Source: Candidatus Obscuribacter sp. (lineage in GTDB: Bacteria > Cyanobacteriota > Vampirovibrionia > Obscuribacterales > Obscuribacteraceae). From it: 64,000 nt of DNA. The stretch covers positions 1,116,001 to 1,180,000 of the forward strand of contig JADKDV010000001.1 in the NCBI GenBank assembly GCA_016718315.1, read 5' to 3'. The notes under the pieces are model-generated. The model was not told the origin of the DNA. It did no database searches and saw only the letters and a program-made list of their open reading frames with translations. A program made the translations under genes and the position numbers. Below, in pieces: positions 27,267 through 36,635 of this stretch. Every line of letters starts with the position of its first letter. Position 1 is the first letter of the stretch.

Positions 27267-28034
27267 ATGAGCGCCCGCCGTATAGCTCGAGAACTGGCAA
27301 TAATAGTAATGCCGCAGCTTCCCAAGAATACTGAGAAGCTAAATGAAGTCGAGATCATGCAGTTGTCCGATAAAGCAATCCATATGCTGGTGGACTATGC
27401 CAGACAAAATCTTATGGATGCTCAGGCTCTTGTGGTTACCGCCAGCAACGAATTAACCGAAATTGAAGTCGAACACGAATCGAATAAAAATTTAGTCGAA
27501 GACCTCAAAGCAGTACCCTTAAACTCTGGGCAAATAAAAGAAAAATTGCGCACACTGGAGACTGCTATATCGCTCGTCTCAGAAGCACTCGACATACCAG
27601 ATATGGCGATGGCATCTGGCTCAGTCAATCTCCATGCCAATTGCAAAAAGTGCGGTACTGGTATCAATATCAGTGTCGAAAAACCACACAAAGAAGAAGT
27701 CCGCAATTTTGTTGTCAGACTGGTGACAAACTATCTAGACAACAAAGACTTGATTGACGAATTTATCAAAAGAGCCCGCACAAAATGGCGCGTAGAGCGC
27801 ATGGTCTCAGTCGATAGAGATATCCTCAGACTAGCCTGTGCCGAAGCCTTTTTTATGCACGACATCCCGGTCAAAGTAGCAGTCTCAGAAGCAGTGGAAT
27901 TATCCCACCGCTTTGCCGACGCCAAAGCCGCCAAGTTTATCAACGGTATCCTCGGAGATCTTGTAGAAGAAGCCGAAGCGGTAAGAAGAGTCTATGCCAA
28001 GAAACAGTCTGACGACAAAAAGTTAGAGGTCTAA
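27267..28034 (+). CDS. nusB: Transcription antitermination factor NusB with internal insertion
   Basis: The N-terminus (SARRIARELAIIVM) and the C-terminal half (VDRDILRLACAEAFFMHDIPVKVAVSEAVELSHRF then KFINGILGDL) are standard NusB, the RNA-binding helical protein that acts with NusA/NusE on boxA elements. At 255 residues it is far longer than the usual 140. The extra region between about residues 45 and 150 is helical and resembles the insertion in cyanobacterial NusB, but here it includes CKKCGTGINIS, a CxxC pair not expected in the family. Two bases separate it from ftsY, so they form an operon. Confidence 0.9.
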   Translation: MSARRIARELAIIVMPQLPKNTEKLNEVEIMQLSDKAIHMLVDYARQNLMDAQALVVTASNELTEIEVEHESNKNLVEDLKAVPLNSGQIKEKLRTLETAISLVSEALDIPDMAMASGSVNLHANCKKCGTGINISVEKPHKEEVRNFVVRLVTNYLDNKDLIDEFIKRARTKWRVERMVSVDRDILRLACAEAFFMHDIPVKVAVSEAVELSHRFADAKAAKFINGILGDLVEEAEAVRRVYAKKQSDDKKLEV

Positions 28035-28035
28035 A

Positions 28036-29097
28036 ATGAGCGACAACGGACCACAGGGTAATAAAAGAGGCTTTTGGGGCACCACCCTGACCAAGCTAAA
28101 ATCAGTCCTGGCCAAAACCAAAGAACAAGTACAGGACGCAGAAGCTGAGCTAAATGACGAAGCCACGGCCGGTACATCACAGCCAGTCCAGGCAACTCAA
28201 AACACCCAGACAGCACCACAGCCGGCACCACAACCAGTGGCTGTGGCACAAATCGCCAAGCCAGACAGCTGGCACAAATCTGTCGATCAAGATTACATCG
28301 AAAACTTAGAAGAGCGCCTGATAAGAGCCGACCTCGGTCTTGCTACAGTTACTCCAATCATCCAAAAACTGGAACAAGAATCAAAAGGCAAAAACTGGAC
28401 CGGTAAAGATGTAGACGCCTTTTTAAAACGTCAATTTAGTGAACTACTAGCAAGCGCACCGAGCTCGACACTGGGCTATAAAGCCGGACAGGTCAATGTC
28501 TATTTGATAGTGGGCGTAAACGGCGTAGGCAAAACTACCAGTATTGGTAAACTTGCCAGCAGATTTAAAAGCGAAGGCAAAAGAGTTTTGCTGGCTGCCG
28601 GTGATACTTTTAGAGCAGCGGCAGAGTCTCAACTAGAGATCTGGTCCAATAGAGCTGGTGTAGACATAGTCAGACTGGCAGAGGGAGCCGATCCTGGCGC
28701 TGTTGTGTTTCAGGCAGTAAAAAAAGCCAGAGACGAAAATTACGATGTCCTTTTAATCGACACAGCCGGACGTCTCCATAACAAAACCAACTTGATGGAC
28801 GAACTCAAAAAAGTCCGCGGTGTCATCGAAAAACACGCCAGCGATCTGCCACTGGAGAGCCTATTGGTGCTTGATGCCAGCACTGGTCAAAACGGACTGC
28901 AACAAGCAAAAGTCTTTTGCGAAGTAGCCGGTCTTACTGGTGTTGTCCTGACAAAACTAGATGGCACCGCCAAAGGTGGCGTAGTTTTTGCCATCGCCAG
29001 AGAGCTTAAAATACCAGTCAAACTGATTGGCATCGGCGAAAAAATGGAAGACCTGCGCGACTTTGAGCCTGGTCTCTTTGTCGAAGCACTATTTTAA
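28036..29097 (+). CDS. ftsY: Signal recognition particle receptor FtsY
   Basis: The 353-residue protein has an acidic, Gln/Pro-rich N-terminal A region, the N domain (LEERLIRADLGLATVTPII) and the G domain with GVNGVGKTTSIGKLA, AGDTFRAAAESQLE, DTAGRLHNKTNLMDELKK and TKLDGTAKGG, ending in GIGEKMEDLRDFEPGLFVEALF. FtsY docks SRP-ribosome complexes at the membrane for cotranslational insertion. It directly follows nusB. Confidence 0.96.
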   Translation: MSDNGPQGNKRGFWGTTLTKLKSVLAKTKEQVQDAEAELNDEATAGTSQPVQATQNTQTAPQPAPQPVAVAQIAKPDSWHKSVDQDYIENLEERLIRADLGLATVTPIIQKLEQESKGKNWTGKDVDAFLKRQFSELLASAPSSTLGYKAGQVNVYLIVGVNGVGKTTSIGKLASRFKSEGKRVLLAAGDTFRAAAESQLEIWSNRAGVDIVRLAEGADPGAVVFQAVKKARDENYDVLLIDTAGRLHNKTNLMDELKKVRGVIEKHASDLPLESLLVLDASTGQNGLQQAKVFCEVAGLTGVVLTKLDGTAKGGVVFAIARELKIPVKLIGIGEKMEDLRDFEPGLFVEALF

Positions 29098-29099
29098 AA

Positions 29100-29681
29100 T
29101 CACCAAAATTGCCACCAGGGCTTGCCGTCCGCTTTTTTGTCAGCACTGCCAGGTAACTTTACTTCGGTAAAGCGACCGACACTATCGTAGTAAAGCTCAG
29201 TGCCATTGGTGGGATTTTTTATCTGACAGTCAGCGATTGCCTTGACCCAGTCTTCAAAACTGGGGGCAGTCACAGCATAGCCAAAAGGATCATGGCAAAA
29301 GTAGTAAATCGACTGATCCTCTGACTTTGGGCTAATACCAATACTATTGCCACAGCCGTCCACATTAAAAGCTAGTGCAATATAGCCCTCCATCTCGCCG
29401 CAATCAGCATCAAAGGCATAAAGATGGTCAGGATGGGCCACTCCAGCCAGGGCCCAGATGCCCGGGCCTATTGTTTGCATAAACGCACGATATCCATCAG
29501 GCAGCTTTATGCCAAGCCTCTCCTCACAGCTCAATAGCTCGGCGTCAGTGACAACTCTCGGCGAGGGCAATGCAGTCCAAGTCTTTTTGGCGCCCTCATT
29601 ATAGATACCAGGCTCAAAGAGCGGCTTACCACCGGCTTTAGCCTGGGCATTGGCATTCAGATATTCGATAAAATCAGTCAT
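29100..29681 (-). CDS. SMI1/KNR4 (SUKH)-family protein
   Basis: The 193-residue protein has the SUKH-1 pattern: VVTDAELLSCEERLGIKLPDGYRAFM near residues 42-67, then SIYYFCHDPFGYAV and FEDWVKAIADC. SUKH proteins often serve as immunity proteins against contact-dependent or polymorphic toxins, but many are free-standing with unknown roles. No toxin gene is adjacent. It lies 8 nt downstream of the LRR gene on the same strand, which suggests co-transcription. Confidence 0.75.
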   Translation of the reverse strand: MTDFIEYLNANAQAKAGGKPLFEPGIYNEGAKKTWTALPSPRVVTDAELLSCEERLGIKLPDGYRAFMQTIGPGIWALAGVAHPDHLYAFDADCGEMEGYIALAFNVDGCGNSIGISPKSEDQSIYYFCHDPFGYAVTAPSFEDWVKAIADCQIKNPTNGTELYYDSVGRFTEVKLPGSADKKADGKPWWQFW

Positions 29682-29689
29682 ACTACCTG

Positions 29690-30655
29690 TCAGTGCAAAG
29701 GGGCAAACAAATCAGGCTCCATTTTACCCTCACTTTTGACTGCTTTGATATCGCATCCGGGCATCAATATTTTTAGCTGCCGGACCTTCTCCTCGTCAAA
29801 TTTTTCGGACGATATCTTGAGATTGGCTAGCTTACGCCTCTTAGCCAGTTTGGCCAAACCGTTATAAGTTATGGCAGTGCCATTGATTTCTAATTTGGCA
29901 AGACGAGGACAAGCGGCCAAAAACTCCACCGCATTATCATTAATGTGGCTGTTAAAGCCTAAGGACAGTCGCCTAAGCTTTGGAGCTTTTGCTATATAAA
30001 AGAGACTGTCATTAGTGAGATGGCAGTTAGCCATAAACAAAGTCTCCAGGCTTGGCAGGTCACAAATAGATTTTAGTTGTGCTTGGTTTATGGGATCAAA
30101 ACTCAAATCCAGCCGCTTGAGGGACTTTGACTGAGTCAGATATTTGAGCCCGGCACCGGTGACATTGGTTTTATTGATTACTAAGTCTTTTAGGTTTTTG
30201 ACTTTGCCAATCTGCTCCAGATCTTTATCATCAACCTCAGTGTTACTCATAATGATGCGACCCAAACCATCCAGCCTGGACAGATACTTGTAGTTATGTG
30301 ATTTGACCACTAGCTGATTAAAATCAATCGAAGCCAGTGCGTTTTTATCAAGCTTATCGAGCCAACCAAGATCGCTAGCACCATAAAAGTTGAGTTCTAG
30401 ATGCAAACTGTGATCTGCTGGATAAACTTGCTCACCCTGAGCTAACTTAGCGGGAAACTTATTAAGATCGGTGGGAAATTGTCTTTTAATCACGCCCATA
30501 TCAATAATCCGTCCCACAGCTTTGTGCGGAGGGAATTTGACCGTAACAGTGGCACCACTGACTTGCGCTTGACACTGACAATTGGCAGCAAAAAGACTGG
30601 CTGTTATTAGAGCCATTAGCCTAACAATTAGTGGTACCCTGAATTGCATTTTCAC
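29690..30655 (-). CDS. Secreted leucine-rich-repeat protein
   Basis: The 321-residue protein starts with a signal peptide (about residues 1-31, cleavage after CQA/AQ). Residues about 110-290 hold seven or so leucine-rich repeats of 23-24 residues (LKDLVINKTNVTGAGLKYL, LKRLDLSFDPINQAQLKSI, LRRLSLGFNSHINDNAVEFL, LAKLEINGTAITYNGLAKL). The start is either the GTG at 30655 or the ATG two codons later. LRR proteins usually bind proteins; the partner is unknown. The same repeat style appears in the kinase-LRR fusion at 47043. Confidence 0.8.
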   Translation of the reverse strand: MKMQFRVPLIVRLMALITASLFAANCQCQAQVSGATVTVKFPPHKAVGRIIDMGVIKRQFPTDLNKFPAKLAQGEQVYPADHSLHLELNFYGASDLGWLDKLDKNALASIDFNQLVVKSHNYKYLSRLDGLGRIIMSNTEVDDKDLEQIGKVKNLKDLVINKTNVTGAGLKYLTQSKSLKRLDLSFDPINQAQLKSICDLPSLETLFMANCHLTNDSLFYIAKAPKLRRLSLGFNSHINDNAVEFLAACPRLAKLEINGTAITYNGLAKLAKRRKLANLKISSEKFDEEKVRQLKILMPGCDIKAVKSEGKMEPDLFAPLH

Positions 30656-30720
30656 TATTAACTGCTATCCAATACAAACATCTTATCATCGTCCCTTCGC
30701 TTTAAAAATGGACAAAAGTC

Positions 30721-31461
30721 ATGCAAATTTTGATTATCGGCGGCACAAAATTTTTAGGCAGACATATTGTGCAAGCCGCCCTTAAGCGCGGACACACAGT
30801 GACCACCTTTAATCGAGGTACCGCTAATCTAAAAGAACAGAGTGCCGTTAAAAAACTCATTGGTGATCGCAATAAGGATTTGAGTTTGCTTAAAACTCAA
30901 AGCTGGGACGCCGTAATCGACACCTGCGGCAGCGATCCTGAGTCTGTACAAAAGTCTTGCGAGTATTTACTGGAGCTAACAGACAGTTACACTTTTATCT
31001 CGACAATCTCAGTGTATAAAGACTATGCCGGTCCAGACCAGAGCGAGAGCTTGACGCTCAAAAATATCGACACAGACAAAAGAGAATACGGATCTCTTAA
31101 AGCGGCATGTGAAGCCATTGTCGAAAAACTCTATCGGCAAAATCATCAGATACTGAGACCCGGATTAATAGTAGGACCATACGACCCGACCGATAGATTT
31201 ACCTACTGGCCTGGCCGCATCGCCAGAGGTGGTAAGGTATTGGCGCCATGGAGTGAAATGCCCCTCTGGGTGCCCGAAGACGAACCAGACCTGGCTGGTT
31301 TTTTGGCCATTGATAGTAGCAAAGCAAGAGCCGCCGGTCTTAAATTTAGACCGCTCAAAAGTACGATAAAAGACACCTACGACTGGGACTTGAGTCGCAG
31401 CCAAGCTGAATATCTAGCTGGTCTGAGTGCTGAGCGTGAGGCTAAGCTTTTGAGCCAATAA
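30721..31461 (+). CDS. NAD-dependent epimerase/dehydratase-like SDR with internal deletion
   Basis: The 246-residue protein starts like an extended SDR (MQILIIGGTKFLGRHIVQAAL) with TISVYKDY, YGSLKAACE (YxxxK) and LRPGLIVGPYDPTDRFTYWP. From GRIARGGKVLAPW it jumps straight to SEMPLWVPEDEPD. From memory of this family, about 75-85 residues of substrate-binding text normally lie between those blocks. The end (RAAGLKFRPLKSTIKDTYDWD) is normal. The reading frame is preserved, so the deletion is in frame. Activity is doubtful. It overlaps the convergent acetyl-CoA synthetase gene by 20 nt. Confidence 0.8.
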   Translation: MQILIIGGTKFLGRHIVQAALKRGHTVTTFNRGTANLKEQSAVKKLIGDRNKDLSLLKTQSWDAVIDTCGSDPESVQKSCEYLLELTDSYTFISTISVYKDYAGPDQSESLTLKNIDTDKREYGSLKAACEAIVEKLYRQNHQILRPGLIVGPYDPTDRFTYWPGRIARGGKVLAPWSEMPLWVPEDEPDLAGFLAIDSSKARAAGLKFRPLKSTIKDTYDWDLSRSQAEYLAGLSAEREAKLLSQ

Positions 31462-33415
31462 GCTCAAGGGCATCAGGATTTTCGATAGAAGAAAGATCGC
31501 CTACCGCTTCACCCAGATATTTGCGACGGATAGAGGCTCGTACAATCTTGCCAGAGCGTGTCTTAGGTAGTGACTGTATAGCGATGATAGTATCGGGCTT
31601 GAGAGTGGCGCCAAGACGCTTGCCGACCATATCTCTGAGCTGTGCTTCCACATCTTTGGAGTAGCTCACACCAGGCATCATCACAATAAAGCAAACCAGA
31701 CATTCGCCTTTGACTTCATGGGGTACACCAATAACAGCAGCCTCAGCTACCTGGGCATGCTCGACCAGTACTGACTCTACTTCGCCAGGTCCAACTCTTT
31801 TGCCAGCCACTTTGATTGTATCGTCAGAGCGTCCATACAAAAACCAGGAGCCGTCGCTATCGACTTTGGCCCAGTCGCCGTGGTACCAGATACCAGGATA
31901 CTTAGCAAAATAAGTATCTTCATAGCGCTGGGGATCGCCGAGGAATCCTCTAGTCATGGACGGTGCGGGCTGCTTGCAGACCAGATGACCAATCTCACCA
32001 TGGATGCTTTCGCCAGCCTCGTTGAATACATCAATATCCATACCAAGTCCAGGTCCACCAAGAGAGCAAGACTTGAGCGGCATCACAGGCAGTGGCATAA
32101 GCAAACAGCCCACGACCTCGGTGCCACCACTGATATTGATAATAGGGCAGCGCTTTTGACCTACGTTATCAAAAAACCACATATAACTATCGTGGTCCCA
32201 GGGCTCGCCGGTGGAGCCAAGCAGACGCAGACTGGAGAGGTCGGCTTTTTTGACCCACTCATCTCCATAAGCTCTTAGACCACGGATGAGGGTGGGGCTA
32301 ATGCCCAGAGTGTTTACTTTGTATCTATCTACCATTTGCCAGACACAGTCTGGTTCGGGATAGCCAGGGTGACCTTCGTAGACAACCATGGTGGCACCCC
32401 AAAACATAGTGCCGATCATTTCCCATGGTCCCATCATCCAACCGATATCTGTAACCCAAAAGAAAACATCGTCGCTTTTGAGGTCAAAGGCAAAACCAAG
32501 CTCTTTAGCAATTTGAGCCAGAGCACCGGCATGTGTATGTACTGTGCCTTTGGGCTTACCTGTTGTACCAGATGTATAGAGATACATACTGGGATGCTCC
32601 GCCGAGAGGTCTTTGATAGTCTCAGCCACTGGAGCGTCTTTGAGCAAATCATGGAGCCAGTGATCGCGACCAGCCTGCATTTTTACTTCGTTATCGCAGT
32701 GCTTGTAGACGATGACATGCTCTACTTCTGTACCGCTTGCTACAGCCTCATCGGCTTCGGCTTTGATTGGTATCAATTTGCCACGACGCTTGCCGCCATC
32801 AGCTGTAAATAATATTTTGGCTTTAGAGTCCACCAGACGACTGGTCAGAGAGTGCGGTCCAAAGCCGCTAAAGACAGGCACAGCCACAGCACCAATCTTG
32901 AGACAGGCAAAGAGCACTGCCACTACTTCCGGTACCATCGGCATATAGATACCAATAGCATCGCCCGGTTTGACATTGAGCTTGAGCATGGCACCAGCGA
33001 TTTTGGACGACAGCTCAGACAGCTCACCATAAGTCAGTTTACGCTTTCTACCGTCTTCGCCTTCCCAGATCATTGCCATATGATCTTTGCCAACCGAGGT
33101 GCGGCAACCAGATACTTTGCCTTTTTCTTGATGAAAATCCAGACAGTTACTAACTATATTGAGCTCGCCGTCCTTAAACCATTTGGTCCAGGCAAAACCT
33201 TTGCTATCGTCTTTTAGCTTTGTGTAAGGCTTGTTCCACTCAAAGCCCATATATTTGATAGCCGCTTCCCAAAACCACTCAGTATCACTATTGGAGCGCT
33301 CAATCAAAGCACGCCAGTCTTTGATGCCGTGGAGCTTCATAAAGTCCGTCACCCGACTTTCGAGATATTGACCGGAGGGTTGCCAAATAATTTCCTGGGT
33401 GACTGTGTTATTCAT
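31442..33415 (-). CDS. acs: Acetyl-CoA synthetase-like acyl-CoA ligase
   Basis: The 657-residue AMP-forming ligase has the P-loop YTSGTTGKPKGTVHTH, WVTDIGWMMGPWEMIG, the hinge text YGRSDDTIKVAGKRVGPGEVE and the catalytic-lysine LPKTRSGKIVR. An N-terminal ACAS_N-type region is present. These match acetate-CoA ligases, which activate acetate through acetyl-AMP, and the trailing GEAVGDLSSIENP is also typical. A related substrate such as propionate cannot be excluded. It is transcribed alone. Confidence 0.9.
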   Translation of the reverse strand: MNNTVTQEIIWQPSGQYLESRVTDFMKLHGIKDWRALIERSNSDTEWFWEAAIKYMGFEWNKPYTKLKDDSKGFAWTKWFKDGELNIVSNCLDFHQEKGKVSGCRTSVGKDHMAMIWEGEDGRKRKLTYGELSELSSKIAGAMLKLNVKPGDAIGIYMPMVPEVVAVLFACLKIGAVAVPVFSGFGPHSLTSRLVDSKAKILFTADGGKRRGKLIPIKAEADEAVASGTEVEHVIVYKHCDNEVKMQAGRDHWLHDLLKDAPVAETIKDLSAEHPSMYLYTSGTTGKPKGTVHTHAGALAQIAKELGFAFDLKSDDVFFWVTDIGWMMGPWEMIGTMFWGATMVVYEGHPGYPEPDCVWQMVDRYKVNTLGISPTLIRGLRAYGDEWVKKADLSSLRLLGSTGEPWDHDSYMWFFDNVGQKRCPIINISGGTEVVGCLLMPLPVMPLKSCSLGGPGLGMDIDVFNEAGESIHGEIGHLVCKQPAPSMTRGFLGDPQRYEDTYFAKYPGIWYHGDWAKVDSDGSWFLYGRSDDTIKVAGKRVGPGEVESVLVEHAQVAEAAVIGVPHEVKGECLVCFIVMMPGVSYSKDVEAQLRDMVGKRLGATLKPDTIIAIQSLPKTRSGKIVRASIRRKYLGEAVGDLSSIENPDALELIGSKA

Positions 33416-33549
33416 GAGTACTCTACTTGGATGTGACTAATACAAATGCTTGCAGTGATGCCTGGTCTGATAAATACCGCTAAAGATTTTACCCCCAAGG
33501 GGCTCTTTACAAGGGCATTTGACCTACAAATTACTAGATTTTAGGCATC

Positions 33550-33912
33550 CTACTGCAGATGCAATACATCCGGAATCGAGCGAATCAGCACTTCTATAGC
33601 CAGCAGGATGCAGCCAAGCAGATTGGCAGTAAGGGCGCAGGCCCAGACTAGCCTTGCTTCTCGCCGCTCAAGCAACATCAAAATAGTGCCTTCTACCATC
33701 ACCGAATAAGTACCAAAGAGTGTCAGCCCCCAGGGCATACTGCCAGTCATATAAGGTCCAAGACCAAGGACAAGCCCCAGAAAAGAGGCAAAATTCATCA
33801 TCAAAGAGTCATAAAGACAACGCGGCAAACTGCCCCAATGCATCCGCCAGAGCACAATAGCTTCTACAATTACTATAGGAAAAAACTGGAAGACGTAAAA
33901 TCCGAGCATCAA
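33550..33912 (-). CDS. Small integral membrane protein of unknown function
   Basis: The 120-residue protein is almost wholly hydrophobic, with about four membrane helices (GFYVFQFFPIVIVEAIVL, FASFLGLVLGLGPYM, LTLFGTYSVMVEGTILMLL, WACALTANLLGCILLAIEVL). No family is recognised. It is divergent from the kinase gene at 33968 with 55 nt between them and could be linked to it. Confidence 0.6.
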   Translation of the reverse strand: MMLGFYVFQFFPIVIVEAIVLWRMHWGSLPRCLYDSLMMNFASFLGLVLGLGPYMTGSMPWGLTLFGTYSVMVEGTILMLLERREARLVWACALTANLLGCILLAIEVLIRSIPDVLHLQ

Positions 33913-33967
33913 GTCCCGCTTGTAAAACAGATAATATGAATAGCATAAAGTCTAAAGGCAAATAACC

Positions 33968-35386
33968 GTGACGATTGGACCAGAAGAAGAACAAAATATC
34001 TGGCCAGGCGCACAGCCGAGGCCTCCACAAAATTATCAAGAGCAAGCCAGTACGGCAAGAGTGGACGGCATGGCATCGGCGGAGGCAATCTTTAGAAACA
34101 GGCCAATCCAACCGGCTGGCTACCAGGTCGGTCAAATTGTCTCTGGCCATTATGAAATCCTGGAACTTGTAGGCAAAGGCGGCATGAGCCTGGTCTATAA
34201 AGCACGCCATGCCCTTATCGACCAACTGCGGGCCATCAAAGTGCTTGTGGCACCAAACGATCCAGGCGGCAGAGCGCTTTTGAGATTTCAGGAGGAAGCG
34301 CGCCTGGCCATGCAGCTAGAGCATGCCAACATCGTGCGCGTCCTGGAGTTTGCCTATCCTGCTGACGGACAGCCTTTTATGGTGATGGACTATATCGAGG
34401 GACGCTCCCTGGAGCAGGAGCTTGCTCTGTTTAAACGCTTGTCTGCCGAGCGGGCAATTATCATTGCCAATCAGGTCATAGATGCCCTCGAGTATATCCA
34501 TAGCAAAGGCATCATCCACCGCGATCTCAAGCCAGCCAATCTGATACTACTCAAAGACACAGACGCTAGAGGCAACACTCAGGTCTCAGGCAAAATCAAA
34601 CTGATTGACTTTGGCATCGCCAAAAAACTCATTGACGATGAAGAAGACTCCAGACTGGTCACACCCTCAGGCGAAATAGTGGGCTCGCCCCAGCATATGA
34701 GCCCAGAGCAATGTGCTGGAGAGCCTATGGATGAGCGCTCCGAGATATATAGTCTGGGCTGCATACTCTATGAAATGTTATCGGGTAAGCCACCCATACA
34801 GGGCAAAAATGCGCTCGATACTTTGCGCATGCAAACATCAGTAGAGCCAAGACCGCTAGCCAGTCTGGTAGAAAGCTCCGAAGCTAAAGCCTTAGCACCA
34901 GTGGTACACCACTGCCTGGCCAAAGATCCTGACGAGCGCTATCAATCACTAAGCGATCTAAGAGCAGCGCTCAAACAAAAACAAAAGAATAAAAGCAAAG
35001 TAAAACTGTTTGTAGCTGCCACCGCCGGTGGTTTACTAGTATCCTTTGCCAGTGGTTTTATGCTCAGCCAGACTATAAAAGGCTCAAGCACAGCTGCCGG
35101 TTTAGTAAACACCAATGCCACAAAAGCAACAAACACAATCAGTAAAATCACTCCAGAAATATCAGCCTTTGTCTCTAGCATGCTGGACTCCAGCGACAAC
35201 ATAGAGGCAATTACCAAATACCCAGCGATGAGAGATAACAAGTACAGGCGCGAGGCCGAGTCACTGTTACAGGACCTCAATCTGGCAGCAACACTCAATA
35301 GCAAACTTAGTAGCCGACTGGATAAGCTGGCATTTGATGATAGAGACTATGTCGACTCAGCTTACAAAAGTCGATTTTTGATCTAG
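33968..35386 (+). CDS. Membrane Ser/Thr protein kinase (N-terminal part of a frameshifted gene)
   Basis: The 472-residue frame starts with GTG. The Hanks-type kinase domain spans about residues 58-330: glycine loop LVGKGGMSLVYKA, VAIK-type lysine in LRAIKVLV, catalytic loop HRDLKPANL (near 184), DFG (near 214), the activation segment GSPQHMSPEQC and RSEIYSLGCILYEML. One membrane helix lies near residues 348-368 (LFVAATAGGLLVSFASGFML). The frame stops soon after, at 35384-35386. A frame open from 35344 to 36603 continues as a helical, TPR-like domain. Adding one T to the T5 run at 35375-35379 fuses them into one protein of about 878 residues. The fusion is inferred. Confidence 0.85.
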   Translation: MTIGPEEEQNIWPGAQPRPPQNYQEQASTARVDGMASAEAIFRNRPIQPAGYQVGQIVSGHYEILELVGKGGMSLVYKARHALIDQLRAIKVLVAPNDPGGRALLRFQEEARLAMQLEHANIVRVLEFAYPADGQPFMVMDYIEGRSLEQELALFKRLSAERAIIIANQVIDALEYIHSKGIIHRDLKPANLILLKDTDARGNTQVSGKIKLIDFGIAKKLIDDEEDSRLVTPSGEIVGSPQHMSPEQCAGEPMDERSEIYSLGCILYEMLSGKPPIQGKNALDTLRMQTSVEPRPLASLVESSEAKALAPVVHHCLAKDPDERYQSLSDLRAALKQKQKNKSKVKLFVAATAGGLLVSFASGFMLSQTIKGSSTAAGLVNTNATKATNTISKITPEISAFVSSMLDSSDNIEAITKYPAMRDNKYRREAESLLQDLNLAATLNSKLSSRLDKLAFDDRDYVDSAYKSRFLI

Positions 35387-35526
35387 CGAGCAAACGTAGC
35401 AGCGAAAAAGACAGCAAAGCAACAAAAGTTGAGACTGAGCGACTTAAGACACTCTATCTATTAGCTGCCGCTCAATCAGCAGTCTGGCTACCAGATATAA
35501 ATCCGCATCATTATTTTTGGAATACT

Positions 35527-36603
35527 ATGGAAGCAGCAGGAAAGCTCAAGGATACAGATCCAAACAAAGGCTGGCCATCATTTTTTTGTGGTGACTTTTA
35601 TCACAGTCTGGGCGACAACTGGGATGCAAGAAAAGCATATGACCATGCTGCCGATGCCTTTAACGAACAATTTGGTCCACTGGCTTTGTACACCGCGGTA
35701 GCCCATGCTCAAAAATACAAATGCGAAGTGGACGACACCTCCTTGCGCAAACGTATCGCACGCTGCAACCGCACAATAGATGCTCTCGACGATCTCATAG
35801 CGCGCAATGATCATGTACCCCTTGCCTCCACAGCCAGAGCTGAGCTATTGGCTCGCATGGTGCAGGCTAAGCCAGCTGAATTTACAGAACGAGCAAAGAG
35901 AAGCATAGAACAGGGCATTGCTTTGCTTTTAAAAGATGGTGATAACTCAAGCATGTCCTATGCCAGACACATAGTTGCCCTGGACCTGGTGAACGGTCAA
36001 AGTGGCAATCATGACAGAGAGAGCCTGGTACAGGCTCTAGGTATCTACCTCGCTCATGGCAGCATTGGTCAAGCGGCAGCACTGGCAAGGGACTTGTCCA
36101 ATCTTTATATCAGCCCGGACAAAATCAATGTCCGTCTGCGTCTTTTAAATACAGCCCGCGATCTCTACCAAAAGCTGCGCAAAGCTGGGCTAGATCAACA
36201 AGAAAACATGAGAGACTGTTGTATCGCACTGGGTCAAGTCCAGTCAGACCAAGGGTCTGGGAAATATGTGGACGCCAAGGCAAGTCTCGCCAATCTGGCT
36301 GAAGCATTGACCATACAAAAAGAGCGCATCAATGCCAAAAAAGATGATGAATTTGAATACAAGAAAGAGCACTGGCCACTCGCTCGCATCGAATACTTTA
36401 AAGCCCGTGCTTATCTAGTACAGCTCGAGCCGAGACTAGCTAAAAGCAGCCTGACAGCGGCTGACAACGCACTAAAGGTCAATCTCGAATTTTTAGAAAC
36501 TTACGCTGATAAAGAGCACCACAAAGAGAGCTATTTAAAAGACAAAAACGAACGCCTGGCGCTAAAGAATCAAATCGAGCAAGCTATGCGTGAGGTGAAG
36601 TGA
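35527..36603 (+). CDS. TPR-like C-terminal sensor part of the frameshifted kinase gene
   Basis: The frame has an ATG at 35527 but stays open back to 35344, overlapping the kinase frame. It has no good ribosome site, which argues against independent translation. The sequence is helical with TPR-like spacing (GDFYHSLGDNWDARKAYDHAA, LLARMVQAKPAEFTERAKRS, ARDLYQKLRKAGLDQQEN, SSLTAADNALKVNLEFLETY). In related membrane kinases such repeats form the extracytoplasmic sensor region after the single membrane helix. I read it as the C-terminal part of the kinase at 33968. If the frameshift is real, this is a remnant. Confidence 0.6.
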   Translation: MEAAGKLKDTDPNKGWPSFFCGDFYHSLGDNWDARKAYDHAADAFNEQFGPLALYTAVAHAQKYKCEVDDTSLRKRIARCNRTIDALDDLIARNDHVPLASTARAELLARMVQAKPAEFTERAKRSIEQGIALLLKDGDNSSMSYARHIVALDLVNGQSGNHDRESLVQALGIYLAHGSIGQAAALARDLSNLYISPDKINVRLRLLNTARDLYQKLRKAGLDQQENMRDCCIALGQVQSDQGSGKYVDAKASLANLAEALTIQKERINAKKDDEFEYKKEHWPLARIEYFKARAYLVQLEPRLAKSSLTAADNALKVNLEFLETYADKEHHKESYLKDKNERLALKNQIEQAMREVK

Positions 36604-36635
36604 GAGAGCCTTACACTGCTATCTTTTTAGCCGCC

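Noticed and set aside
35375..35386. Programmed -1 frameshifting between kinase and TPR parts
   Set aside because: The sequence ATTTTTG does not fit the X XXY YYZ slippery rule and no downstream pseudoknot is evident; an indel in the T run is simpler.
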